Source of the DNA: Trematomus loennbergii
Taxonomy: Eukaryota > Chordata > Actinopteri > Perciformes > Nototheniidae
DNA: 64,000 nt
NCBI GenBank assembly: GCA_012861695.1
Contig: JAAOOA010000087.1
Location: forward strand, 434,001-498,000
Direction of reading: 5' to 3'
The notes under the pieces were generated by a model, which was not told where the DNA came from, made no database searches, and saw only the letters and a program-made list of their open reading frames with translations. How positions within the stretch are numbered: the first letter of the stretch is position 1; the number at the start of each line of letters is the position of its first letter. Below are positions 24,504 through 35,887 of this stretch, piece by piece. The translations under genes were made by a program, and so were the position numbers.

Positions 24504-25338
24504 ATTGTATGAGAGAGGTTCCAGGTTGAATTGAGGCGAATATTTGTAATGTTCAGGTTGTTGTGTTTAATATTCATGAGAATATTTGTCATTGTTCAAA
24601 TGATAATAAACAAACATATAAAGCATATTTGTCCACTCATATGTTGATAAGAGTATTAAAAACTTGAAAGATATCCCTCTAAGGTACATTTAGAACAGAT
24701 AAAAAATGTGCGATTAATTTGCGATTAATCGCGATTAACTATGGACAATCATGCGATTAATCGCGATTAAATATTTTAATCGACTGACAGCCCTAATAAA
24801 AACATATTCAAGATAAAAATAAAGTACCTCAGAATGTAACTACAGTAAAATCTTGACTGCATGTAGTGTAGATGTTTGTCCACTAGGGGCGACACATCCT
24901 CACAGTTCACATGGAGAGACCTGCTGACACACCTTTACAGAACTGCTTTAATGACACAGGTATTTAAGCATCGCCACTAAAACTATTGTGTTTTCCTCAG
25001 AATGGAAAATCAGCATTTATTTTAATGAGAAGTTTCAAATGTACGCCTCAATCCAGAAATGCCAATGAAAAACAAGTGAAATAACACATTTATGTTCACA
25101 TACTATTTAAAACACAGCTTGCACAATCATCCTCAGTGTCATCTACACAGTGATCCTTCTTTAAAGATCGTTATGCAGTGTAAATAAACACAACTGAAGC
25201 ACAAACAAAAGAACATTTTCTATTTTAAAGGAAGACAATCCAGCAGGGAGGACACAAAAGCATTCTCAAGCTAATGTAACTTTCCTTTTCAAGTCATGTG
25301 TGGCTCTTTCCTCGTCTGTCGATCAGTGAAAGTCAATC

Positions 25339-25470
25339 TCAACCGTCTCCATCCTGATCTCCCACATTCCTCCCGCTCCTCAGTGATGGACACGTCTCTG
25401 AAATCTTTGTCTCTCTCTCTGCCCTGAGGCGACACGTCAGGACTCTCTCTCTCAGAGGCACTGCAGATAT
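25339..25470 (-). CDS. Possible terminal exon of an unidentified gene, copy 1
   Basis: On the minus strand a good acceptor (gttgttccctcag) is followed by an open frame to a stop at 25339. The copy at 46583-46759 is almost identical but 5 bases shorter near the acceptor, so the two read in different frames. The peptide is Arg/Glu/Ser-rich, I recognise no domain, and I cannot tell which frame is real. Low confidence that it is coding. Confidence 0.25.
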   Translation of the reverse strand: MSAVPLRERVLTCRLRAERETKISETCPSLRSGRNVGDQDGDG

Positions 25471-25597
25471 CTGAGGGAACAACGTCAACATGTCAGAACT
25501 GCTTTTACTTTCAGGCAGAAGAGAGGCCATGTTGTTCGTGTCCTTTAATTGTCTTCATATAAGGCCAGACAGAAGAGGTCAAAGCATAAGAGAGTAT

Positions 25598-25690
25598 GCA
25601 TCAGAATCAGAATCAAGTTTATTGCCAGGTACGTTTAAACATACAAGGAATCTGCTTTGGTATCTGGTGGTGCGAACATAAACAATCTAA
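25598..25690. mobile_element. Retroelement 3'-tail repeat ('tcagaatcagaatcaagttt')
   Basis: A widespread fish repeat motif. Present in both duplicated flanks (also 46887-46980), so it is older than the duplication. Confidence 0.5.
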
Positions 25691-26466
25691 AGAAATAAGT
25701 TGCAAAGTATATATGTTAGAGCCAGTATTTTGTTTTTATAAGAAAGGCCACCAAATCGTGACGTCTGTAGTCAACACACTATGAAAGACTACAATTCCCA
25801 CGGCGCCTCCTTTAAGTGACAGTGATGGGCAGCAACCTGTCAGAAAGACGCCGTCGAGGAACAGTTTTTAACCGTTCAATTACCCTTTAAGTTATTAAGT
25901 TATATTTCAAGAAAGAAAGAACACCTAAGTTGTTTGTTATTTTATTTGAGTTTTGCCTATTTGTTTTGACTATTGTAAAGGCCTCTTTTCTTTGTTGCAT
26001 GTGTACAAGTTAGTTATTTTATTTTGAGCAAACACATCGCATCATATCATCAAAATCATCGGAGGCCAAGCAACTCTTCAACTGTAAGTAACACAAAGAT
26101 AAAGGAAAGAAAACGAGTTAAAAATGTCTGTTTAAGGCGTCTAGTGGCTTGATAGAAAAATAAGGAAGGAAGCCACGACAATATATATATAAGGAAATAA
26201 AGAATAGGTATTTTTAAGAAACAATTTAGCATTAAAAATGTACAGTATTTACAACACATTTAAATGTAACTATATACAAATAACCTTGAAGCTAAAGAAC
26301 ATGGGTAGTATTGTGTGCATGCTGTGTGTGAAATGAACAGAAACAATAGCTCTAATAACTCTAGAAGAAGCAGTACTAACATCCCTTAAGTGCCAAAATA
26401 TCCCCCTCCCTCTCCCCTCCTGTCACCTCCTGATTTTGCTATCAGCCATTAATTTTCACTCACTAA

Positions 26467-26590
26467 GGCCCCGGCCCCACGGGAACGAAAACGGGTTGTA
26501 TCCGCATATTTCTCTTGCGTATAGCCCTTTTTGCCACACGACGCCGTAACGAAACGATAGAAACGGTTTTAAATTGTTAGGCGGCGACCA
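26467..26590. mobile_element. Harbinger-like end fragment
   Basis: Starts GGCCCCGGCCCCACGGGAACG right after TAA and shares 'cgtatagccct' with the 33990 element. It is absent from the right arm at the equivalent place (38745). It is cut off by a LINE-like tail ('gattagattagatt') near 26608. Confidence 0.5.
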
Positions 26591-26786
26591 CTTGCTGCAG
26601 TATTTAAGATTAGATTAGATTAAAAAACCTTATTGTCAATTACATTTCATTAAATGGACATCTGCCTTTTGCATTTTTGCAACACAGGGTAAAACAGACC
26701 ATGCTAATCCAGTAAGGGGTAGCTAAAATACAGAAGATACGTTAAATATTTCACAGTGGTGGTGCTCGTTATGTAATTCATGTGTA

Positions 26787-26907
<121 letters not shown>

Positions 26908-26990
26908 CACATGAGGCGAGTTATGGTGGGTGCAAAAACTGCTTACTGGATATTTGATAAGAAAGTGAATGGTTTGTTTTAACATGTAAA

Positions 26991-28079
26991 TAAATGACTC
27001 TCATGTATTCCTGTGTCTTTAATGGATGATTTATTGCATTTTACTTCACAAATACATGGAACTGGAGTGTTAAAACAGCACACCAGTATGTAAAACACCA
27101 CATTTTCTGCCTTTTATTATCTCATTATGTTAACTAAAGTATATCAAAACCTTTTTTGAGATTTCCAATGGACTGATCTGACATGATGACTAAGTCTTAC
27201 AGTGTGACAAAATGGAAAGTAGGGTAAACCCCAAAACTGCTAGAGGAAATGGAAAAACCTAATTATTGATTTCCTGTTTATAAGATTGTTCATCGCTCTG
27301 TTAGCCAGACTACTTCAGGACACTGGAAGCTTTCTGATCTTTAACGCTTTTACGGGAAACGCCAGGATTTTTTGTTTAGGGTGGAGTAAATGAATGAATT
27401 TCCCTTTCACTCTTTACCTCTCCTAAGTTAACCCCTCTCCTCTCGGACCAGGAAAAAACGTGGAGAAGAGAAAAGGAAAGGAAAAGGACATTTTATTTTG
27501 ATCATTTATTTAAGCCTTGGCATAGCTGATAAAACCCACATCAAAAATATGTTTTACAGATTTACAGAATAGATGTTCCTTTCATTAATATTAGACTGGA
27601 AAGAAAGCAGCTCCATTTGTATCTCCGATAGTCTTGTGTACAACGAACCTAATGACAGATTTTCTATTTTTGCAAACTACCATTGAATATTGTGGGAATG
27701 TTTACGGTGTGATCACTTCCCAAACACTTCCAGAGGAAAAACCTGTGCATCCTGGCCTGTAACTCCTGACCATTGCTTCCATGTTTATGTTGGCAAGCTT
27801 TTTTGTCGTTTGTGTCTCATTAACTTGATCCTGGAGCCTGTCAACGCACAAACAACTGGATGTAGAAAGTGAAACCTTTGGCAAAATAGACAAAACATGG
27901 GATGGGAGTGCCTCTGCTGTGACACATCCTCATTAATGCATGTTTTTGTGAATATGTGTTTTTATGGGCCAAATGTTTATAGTTGCTGTCTGTGCATTTG
28001 TATTTGAAAAAACCTGTACATGTGTATCTATATATGATTGTAAAATGAGACATTGCGCACAATAAGTACTTTTGGAACA
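26991..28079. other. Non-coding sequence of the left arm
   Basis: No conserved coding frame. It mirrors 35520-37550 except for the hAT insertion there. Frames at 27690-27872 and 27841-28203 are not supported by splice sites or domains. Confidence 0.5.
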
Positions 28080-28449
28080 TTAAAGGTGGGGTAGGTAATT
28101 TTGGAGAAACCAGCTCGAGATCGCTAAAATTTGAAAATACACAGCCAGAAAAAATCTGCCACTTCCTTACAGAGCCCCTCCTCCAACACACATGAACGCG
28201 CACATGACCAATGAGGGCACAGATGGAAGGCTGACAGGCAGGTAGGTCATCCAGTTATTTTAGCCGGGCCGGCTAAAATGGTTGGTCGTGCTTTTTACAG
28301 TATTACAGCTTCCACAGATGACATTTTTTTATGGATATTTTGTCAAAGCACTTAAGATATTCATTGCTATCTGGATGTTAAGAGCATTCCATGGAATATA
28401 ACAAAAAGTATCTCAAGCCGGTTTCTCAAACTTACCTACCCACCTTTAA
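28080..28449. mobile_element. MITE 'aaaggtggggtaggtaa', left arm copy
   Basis: The ends 'ttaaaggtggggtaggtaa' and 'ttacctacccacctttaa' are inverted copies. Shorter relatives lie at 35189-35517 (mirror copy, one end deleted) and 63450-63633. Confidence 0.75.
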
Positions 28450-28879
28450 GTATATTTTGAAGCCAATACTTTTGAAGTTTTATGAAGTATGTTTTGCAGG
28501 ACTTTTACTTGAGTATTTTTTACAATTGAGTATTGCTACTTTTACTCAAGAAAAAATCTGAGTACTTCTTCCACTATGTATAAATGTATATATATATATA
28601 TTTTTTTTTATTCAAGAAATAAGATCAAACATTATATACACACACACATTAAAATCAGGGGTGCACAGGTACACATTATAATACAAAATAATAATAAAAA
28701 CAATTACAAAGAAATAGAGAAAGAGATATTAAGAATCAAGAAAATAGTGAAACAAAAAACATTTCAAGTAAAACTATTTATCAAATACCCATTTGGTTTT
28801 AATTGCCTTCTTATTCTTTTGTAATTAGGTGCCATATTTTTGTAACTCTAAGTAAAAATGTGGAGTAAATTTCTTCAAT

Positions 28880-29094
28880 AAATAACTCTCCGACGCGCTG
28901 ACGTAATGACGTGATTGATTGGATAAGAGCCAGGGGATCTCTGTAACCGGCTCGCCTCGCTAAGAGGATTTAAAAACGATTGATTTCTGTCCTATTTGCT
29001 GCCGCCATGTCGGTGTAAAGTCCCAGCTAAACCTCTACTTCACCGTGAACAGAAAGTGAAAACCTGTGGAGGAAACAGCAGAAAGAGCCGGAAG
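28880..29094 (+). promoter_or_regulatory. cdc37 promoter and 5'UTR, duplicated mirror copy
   Basis: Contains two CRE-like sites in tgacgtaatgacgtga, a reverse CCAAT (attgg), and a GC-rich leader with a strong-context ATG (gccgccATGt, 29007) that opens a three-codon uORF ending at 29018. It mirrors 33741-33960. Promoter function is inferred. Confidence 0.5.
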
Positions 29095-29211
29095 ACGAGC
29101 ACCGGAGCGGGGATCGATTACAGCGCCTGGGATCACGTGTACGTGTCGGACGATGAAGACGTGACCAGTCCGCACGTGGACACCCAGAGCCTGTTCAGGA
29201 TGAGACACCGG
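29095..29211 (+). pseudogene. cdc37 exon 1, duplicated mirror copy without start codon
   Basis: Identical in protein to the exon 1 at 33624-33740 ([16 protein letters not shown] then [10 protein letters not shown]) except that the initiating ATG is ACG (29095-29097). The donor (CGG|gtcaga) is intact, but no plus-strand exon 2 follows; the cdc37 exons to the right are on the other strand. It could be transcribed from its own promoter copy but would not make Cdc37. Confidence 0.85.
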
Positions 29212-29550
29212 GTCAGAAACCTGTAGTAACTGTGGTGTTTGGAGTCTGGCAAGGCAACATCACATATCACACCAACAGAGATGGTCTTTCACCGGGGGTT
29301 TCAGGTGGCACGTTGTTCGCCTGTACCTGCACAACCGGCATTTTCACTAACATCGCAGAAAATTGAGAACTTTGAGCTTTAAAGATATTGTTTTTTTCCC
29401 TCACAGAGTTAAGAAGAAAACTCTACTAAAGATCAACACAAGGAGGTTCAACCCACAAACATGAAGGGACACATTTGAAAGAAAGGGACAATGTGAGGCG
29501 GCAGGAAGGCAAAGACAACGCCCCTCAGTCACATCGAAACTGAAGCTTAC

Positions 29551-29656
29551 CAAAGTGTTTGATTTCCTTTGCATACTTTTTCACAAAGGTCTTGTGCTTC
29601 TCCACCTTTTCCTTTTCCGTTTCCTCCTTTGTTACAGGCTTGATGTTGAGTACACT
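29551..29656 (-). CDS. cdc37: cdc37 exon 3
   Basis: On the minus strand, between a gttttgtag acceptor and a gtaagc donor, it encodes SVLNIKPVTKEETEKEK, then HKTFVKKYAKEIKHFG. This is the segment after the conserved SKDGFSK of Cdc37, leading into the Hsp90-binding middle domain. No frameshift; it ends in phase 1. The next exon (RWDDSQ... in other vertebrates) is not found at lower coordinates: 136 bases further on the inverted left arm begins. The gene is therefore cut after exon 3. Confidence 0.85.
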
Positions 29657-29717
29657 CTACAAAACAATGTAAAGAAAAACAGATGAACACATATACAGAC
29701 GCACAAAGCCCTGAACA

Positions 29718-30515
29718 TCAGAGATTGCAAAAGTACACACATCCTTTACTCAAGCAGAAGTACAGATACTCGTGTGTAAAAGTGACTTTGGTAAAAGTAG
29801 AAGTACTGACTAAACTTCTTTACTCAAGTAAAAGTAAAGAGGGCTTTGAAATGTACTTCAGTAAAAAGTACCCATAACTACCAGCTGTTTTAAAGAGTAC
29901 CTGACCTCCCTTTATATTAATAGAACAATAATGTCATTGTTAGCTAATGAATGTTTCCATGCTGAACAACGGCAACATGACAACGTTTTCATTGGTCCCT
30001 CTTCTTTAGAGAAGACCAGGAAATGATGGATACACGGATCGTGTTCAAATCAATAGGCACGCAATGACTCTAAATAATAATGATCATGCCACCAAACACA
30101 CATTCAAACTAAAGGAACCAGCCTGTTTGGAAAATGTAAGAAGTAGAAAGTACAGGTATTTGTGTTCAAAATGTAAGAAGTAGAAAGTTCAGGTATTTGT
30201 GTTCAAAATGTAAGAAGTAGAAAGTTCAGGTATTTGTGTTCAAAATGTAAGAAGTAGAAAGTTCAGGTATTTGTGTTCAAAATGTAAGAAGTAGAAAGTT
30301 CAGGTATTTGTGTTCAAAATGTAAGAAGTAGAAAGTACAGGTATTTGTGTTCAAAATGTAAGAAGTAGAAAGTACAGGTATTTGTGTTCAAAATGTAAGA
30401 AGTAGAAAGTAAAACGTAGTCAGAAAAATAAGTAGTGGAGTAAAGTACTGATACCAGAAAGATGTACTTAAGGACAGTAACAAGTATTTGTACTCCATTA
30501 CTTCCCACCTCTGTT
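29718..30515. mobile_element. Tol2-like hAT MITE in cdc37 intron 2
   Basis: The ends CAGAGATTGCAAAAGTAC and, inverted, CAGAGGTGGGAAGTAA resemble the CAGAGGTGTAAAGTAC family of fish hAT elements. Flanking octamers are similar but not identical (ctgaacat/ttgaaaat). It carries a 37-bp minisatellite. Confidence 0.6.
30131..30412. repeat. 37-bp minisatellite, about 7.6 copies
   Basis: Head-to-tail units with core 'aaaatgtaagaagtagaaag', differing only at one position (tacagg/ttcagg). It has the same period as the 10.9-kb array but unrelated sequence. Confidence 0.9.
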
Positions 30516-30536
30516 GAAAATCTCGCAAACCCGCAC

Positions 30537-30833
30537 CTTGCTGAAACCGTCTTTGCTGATATTGTCAACATCCCAGGGCTGTTTCTTTTCTTCTCGCCGG
30601 TATTCTTCGATCATTTTCTGAAACGACTTCTCATCCTTCTTCAGTTTTTTCACCTCGGCCTGGGTTTTCTTCAGCTCAGCCTCTCTCTCCTTATCCTCCT
30701 CTCCCTCTTTCTTTCCGTCCTCCAGCTCTTTGAGTTGTCCCTGGGCTGCCTCTAATAACCTCTTGCACTCTGATATGTTATTATCCAGCTCTTCCCCTCT
30801 CTGCTGAAACGCCACCATCCTCTCCAGCCGGGC
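30537..30833 (-). CDS. cdc37: cdc37 exon 2 (coiled-coil, kinase-binding N domain)
   Basis: Begins ARLERMVAFQQRGEELDNN after a cctaaaacag acceptor and ends KKQPWDVDNISKDGFSK before a gtgcgg donor: 99 codons, no frameshift. Cdc37 is the cytosolic co-chaperone that loads protein kinases on Hsp90. This exon forms the long charged helical hairpin of the N domain, rich in Glu and Lys heptads here. The exon 1/exon 2 join is in phase 0. Gene order on the minus strand is exon 1 (33740), exon 2, exon 3 (29551), with introns of 2.8 and 0.9 kb. Confidence 0.95.
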
Positions 30834-32837
30834 CTGTTTTAGGAAGGCCACAGAAGATGAGAATAAATGGAAAAATAATACACAGGTGGTGGGAGTCGAG
30901 GGGAGGATGAAGGGGATCAGGTCTGGAGAAGAGGCTAAAAATGAAATTAGAAAAAACTAGAGCAGCGGATATATAACCAATGTACATGAGTCATAATGAA
31001 TCTGTGTCTGATGTGGAAGACGGCTTTCAAATACTTGCCCTATAACGCCTGTCGCTGGACAATGAAATACGGTAAATGGAAGGTTCAGATTTTCTTAGAT
31101 GTGGTTGTATGAGGTACTTATCCATAGTCAAGCTTTCATACAGTGGATGACCGTTAGCATGCACCAAGTCTGGAGAAGCATACAGAAGAAAGGGCATGGA
31201 AACTAAACAATATCATTCTGTGGCAGAGGCAACATGTGTTTAAGCGATCTAAATAAAATCAATATCTGTTTAAGTTTACCTCGTAGAAAACAAGAGTTGC
31301 AGGTCTACTGCTGCATGGATTGTTAACTTTGTATTATTGTGTGACTTTGGTCAATTCAGAATCACCAAAGTCACACAATAACAAACTAGTAAATGTCAAA
31401 ACAGTACACTCAAATAATTGAATTGTCAATGGAGTCTGGTTGCTTTTAAAAGAGCGTAAATAATGACTTAAGTTCAGCAAAGCTATACAAATATTGTAAA
31501 TAAAATGTCCATTTGAAACAGATATTTATATTTATGGGGGTACTACTCCCATCCAAAAGCAGTACATTGTTTAGCCTTTTTTACTTGTACACTTTTTTTA
31601 GGAATTGAAGGATAAAAAAAAAGTGAAATGAAAATGCTACTTGTCTGAAAGTAAGTATGAGCAAAATCTACCTCGAGTATTACAAGTACTAGATGCAGAA
31701 ACAACCCTGTAACTTTGATATTATATATATTATACTTATGCATGCATACACACATCAGGATTTTACTGTTGTCAGTTGAATTGGAGGTCATGTTTAGCAC
31801 CACACTAACAAGTAACATGTAATGTAATACATCTAATCTAATTTACTTCTCAGAAAGGCTCCATTCCAGTATTGAACCACATTTTACCTTAGGTACATTT
31901 AGAACTGAAAACTTTGATCTCGGGTAGGAAATTAAAAAGACCATCAGGCAATCACAGCAGGTATGATTTCAGGTATTAGTTGTAATACTGGCTGTAACAC
32001 TTTGAGCTGTTGTTGCCATAGTTATTAACACAACTAAGGTCTCTAATGCTTATGAATTAGGACCTCAAACAACCTTAAACCAAAACATAATCTTTAACTG
32101 AATCAGTCAGAATTAATTGTTTAACCTCATTGATTTTAGTTAAAAAAAGACTAGAAATTATACAAGAGTACCAGCCAAAAACATATCAGCCAGTTTCTAT
32201 TGTAACTTTCTAACAGCAAGCTCTGATTCTGTACAGATATCCGATTCATAAACAAAGGAAGAGAAGGAAAAGACTGGAAACTACAAATCCCTCTAGACCG
32301 TTCTCTGAGCGAGTCATGTGACAGCCCTAAACTCATTAGTCACACAGACCCAGAGCCATACAAACTGAGCTTGACCAATGCAGTTAGCAGCCATACTTGT
32401 TCCTGTAATTAATGTATTTAATGTCAAGCAACCTGTCATTTTACGCCTCTTGATTGATGTTTAAGTAAAGCGGTTTGGACCCTGAGGGAGAGCAACATAA
32501 TCTGTAGGCTTGTGGTTCAGGCAATTAACAGATTAGGAATAAAGATAGAAAATGTAAATTAAAACACTGTTGGCAACAGTTCATATCAGGACATCTGAAG
32601 GGGTCACAAGCCCCAAAGGTTGGGAATGACTGAATTACGTTAATGTGTTTTCTGTTATACCAAGAGCCTGACTGAGTCTTGTTTCATGACATGGACATCT
32701 AAATTGGAAAAAAAAGATCTTGCAAGTCAACATAATGAAACAACAGATAGGTCTTTGGAAATGTCAAGAATATTTCTGCACACATCTTTGCAAGGACACA
32801 GGCTGACATGGAATTGTAAGTAGTTAACATTTTATCT
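30834..32837 (-). other. cdc37 intron 1, unique part
   Basis: No exon seen. It contains a short perfect inverted repeat (31334-31350 with 31365-31381, 14-base loop). Frames here lack domains. Confidence 0.6.
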
Positions 32838-33623
32838 TCTTAACTCTGTGAGGAAAAAAAACAATATCTTTAAAGCTCAAAGTTCTCAATTTTCTGCGAT
32901 GTCAGTGAAAATGCCGGTTGTGCAGGTACAGGCGAACAACGTGCACCTGAAACCCCCGGTGAAAGACCGTCTCTGTTGGTGTGATATGTGATGTTGCCTT
33001 GGCTGTGCAGACACACCCCTCACGATGTGTCATAGACTATACAGTATGAGAACTACCATTATGAACTACATGATGTTATTTCTATCACAGTGGCGGAAAT
33101 GGGCTTCCATAGCAGTCATTAGAAAATCACAGCTATACATTCTTCATCATTTCAGTCCCTTTTCTAGTATTTATTTGGCTTTATCTTGATAATACTGTAC
33201 ACCTTTGAAGATGTCAGGTGCACATTTATTACTGTCTTTTGTTTCCCCTTTTGTTTTAAATGTTCTGTTAAGCCATGTAGTAGAGTAAAAAGCACCATAC
33301 TAGCCTCCAAAATGTGTGAAGTAAAATGATAAGTAGCATAAAATGGAAACTGAAGTATGTAAAAATAGTACTTAAGCACAGTACTTGAATACATTTGCTT
33401 TGTTATATTATTCCACCACTGGTGCTGTAGTCTTTATCAAGCAGCTCACAGACTCCTGTGTTTCACTTGTTGGTCTCCTCTCAGTGTATGGGCTTCTATG
33501 GTGGATGTGTAGCCTACTACTCATAAGTCACTTCTACTGGTGAAACTAACCAAGTGAATTCACTTCTACTGGTGAAACTAACCTATCAGACTCCAAACAC
33601 CACAGTTACTACAGGTTTCTGAC

Positions 33624-33740
33624 CCGGTGTCTCATCCTGAACAGGCTCTGGGTGTCCACGTGCGGACTGGTCACGTCTTCATCGTCCGACACGTACACGT
33701 GATCCCAGGCGCTGTAATCGATCCCCGCTCCGGTGCTCAT
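33624..33740 (-). CDS. cdc37: cdc37 exon 1 (Hsp90 co-chaperone Cdc37, N-terminus)
   Basis: Thirty-nine codons from ATG at 33740: [20 protein letters not shown], then [19 protein letters not shown]. It contains the WDHxxVSDDED motif whose Ser (Ser13 in mammals) is phosphorylated by CK2 and is needed for kinase chaperoning. The donor is CGG|gtcaga. It lies in the right arm of the inverted duplication and reads into exons 2 and 3 in the spacer, so this is the copy linked to the rest of the gene. The frame is intact. Confidence 0.95.
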
Positions 33741-33960
33741 CTTCCGGCTCTTTCTGCTGTTTCCTCCACAGGTTTTCACTTTCTGTTCACGGTGAAGTAG
33801 AGGTTTAGCTGGGACTTTACACCGACATGGCGGCAGCAAATAGGACAGAAATCAATCGTTTTTAAATCCTCTTAGCGAGGCGAGCCGGTTATAGAGATCC
33901 CCTGGCTCTTATCCAATCAATCACGTCATTACGTCAGCGCGTCGGAGAGTTATTTATTGA
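33741..33960 (-). promoter_or_regulatory. cdc37 promoter and 5'UTR
   Basis: Minus strand: CRE-like TGACGTAA and TGACGTGA near 33920-33936, CCAAT near 33913, a GC-rich leader, and a uORF (ATG TCG GTG TAA, 33828-33817) in strong Kozak context about 75 bases before the main ATG. It mirrors 28880-29094 with few changes. The transcription start is unknown. Confidence 0.55.
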
Positions 33961-33989
33961 AGAAGAAATTTACTCCACATTTTTACTTA

Positions 33990-35110
33990 GGCGCCGTTTA
34001 CACGAGGAGAAAACTGCTTGTATCTGCATAGTTTCGCGTGCGTATAGCCCTATTATTTACACGAGGCCGATAGAAACTGACCCCACAAACGATAACGGGT
34101 CCCAAGGTGGATAGATTTGCAAACGAAACGCTCTGGGGGGTCAACCGAGTCCGTGTAATCACCTCTATACGAATATTTCCTGAAAAAATAACGATAGCCC
34201 CCCTCTCCTGCTCACTGCTGTAGCAACTATCAAAAATAGCTGTGTTAATTAAACGCACAAGGGGTTCTTGAATGAAATCATATTATAAAAGGCAAACCAG
34301 AATTGTTAACGCCCAATATACTCCTTAAACAAAATAAACAGAGTCAGATTTCATGCATTGATCCATTATATTGACAATTTTCCAGCCAAACAACACAAAC
34401 AAAATTAAACAGTCCGCTCTGCATACACCAAACTTGTCTTTACTGCCTAATCCAGGCCATTATTGTTCATTGCTCCTGCGCCGTCGGCGGCAAAAAGAGA
34501 AATGTTTGTAGGCAGAGGACCGGCGTGTCCCAGAGGAGCGATCTCACCCGGTGTTTGTAGAGAATATCTCTCTTTCTGAGCGCGTCCTCTCCACGGAGAC
34601 GTGCTTCTTGGTCGGTCGATGCAATATCCACAGATTCGGTTTCTTTCAGTTAACTTCCCCGTTGCATTTATCCATATGCTGAGGAAATGACTATATCCCG
34701 CTGAATACCAGCAATCGCCACACACACTTCCTCCTGTCAGTAGCTACTGCTAGTGCTACTGCTACTGACCATGCTACAGATATTAGTGCAAAATCTACAG
34801 CTCCTCTACCACAACCATCAGCAACAAGTGGACATGGAGAATTACATGAACTACATGTTGCTAAATACACCGCGGGGCATAAACAGAAGGGTAGCCATGG
34901 CAACATTGCTGCGGGGCTGCTCTTCTTCGCTGCTTTTGGTGTATTTTGGCGGAAGTTACAGCGCCACTTACAGTCCCGCATATGTACTACAGCGTTTCCA
35001 GCGGTCTCGTTTGAACAGACACGTTAAATGAAACGAATGCATGTGAACGGAAGACTTTTTTGAATATGCATACTGTGCATAAACGCAAACGTTCCCGTGT
35101 GAAGGAGGCC
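33990..35110. mobile_element. Harbinger-like non-autonomous element
   Basis: The ends GGCGCCGTTTACACGAGG and, inverted, GGCCTCCTTCACACGGG are flanked by TTA (33987-33989 and 35111-35113). The left arm has the empty site ('gtaactctaagtaaaaatg', near 28850). A 3-bp TTA duplication and GG start suit PIF/Harbinger. The 92- and 96-codon minus frames inside show no transposase motif. Confidence 0.7.
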
Positions 35111-35188
35111 TTAGAGTTACAAAAATATGACACCTAATTACAAAAGAATAAGAAGGCAATTAAAACCAAATGGGTATTTGATAATTAC

Positions 35189-35517
35189 ATGGAATGCTCT
35201 TAACATCCCGATAGCAATGAATATCTTAAGTGCTTTGACAAAATATCCATAAAAAAATGTCATCTGTGGAAGCCGTAGTACTGTAAAAAGCACGACCAAT
35301 CATTTTAGCCGGCCCGGCTAAAATAACTGGATGGCCTACCTGCCTGTCAGCCTTCCATCGGGGCACAAACTTATCTCGTGCCCTCATTGGTCATGTGCGC
35401 GTTCATGTGTGTTGGAGGAGGGGCTCTGTAAGGAAGTGGCAGATTTTTTCCGGCTGTGTATTTTGAAATTTTAGCGCACTCGAGTTGGTTTCTCCAAAAT
35501 TACCTACCCACCTTTAA
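35189..35517. mobile_element. MITE 'aaaggtggggtaggtaa', right arm copy
   Basis: Mirror of 28080-28449 lacking one terminus. The sequence jumps from 'gtatttgataa' to 'ttacatggaatgctc', losing about 400 bases relative to the left arm. Confidence 0.65.
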
Positions 35518-35887
35518 TGTTCCAAAAGTACTTATTATGCGCAATGTCCCATTTTACAATCATATATAGATACACATGTACAGGTTTTTTCAAATACAAA
35601 TGCACAGACAGCAACTATAAACATTTGGCCCATAAAAACACATATTCACAAAAACATGCATTAATGAGGATGTGTCACAGCAGAGGCACTCCCATCCCAT
35701 GTTTTGTCTATTTTGCCAAAGGTTTCACTTTCTACATCCAGTTGTTTGTGCGTTGACAGGCTCCAGGATCAAGTTAATGAGACACAAACGACAAAAAAGC
35801 TTGCCAACATAAACATGGAAGCAATGGTCAGGAGTTACAGGCCAGATGCACAGGTTTTTCCTCTGGAAGTGTTTGGGAAGTGATCAC

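Noticed and set aside
30462..30755. Plus-strand ORF opposite cdc37 exon 2
   Set aside because: Antisense shadow of the Glu/Lys-rich coiled coil, giving a Leu/Phe/Ser-rich artefact.
31334..31381. microRNA precursor
   Set aside because: The stem is only 17 bp and the whole hairpin 48 bases.
34447..34981. Harbinger transposase or MYB-like gene inside the 33990-35110 element
   Set aside because: Two short minus frames show no DDE or helix-turn-helix motif; the left arm lacks the whole element.
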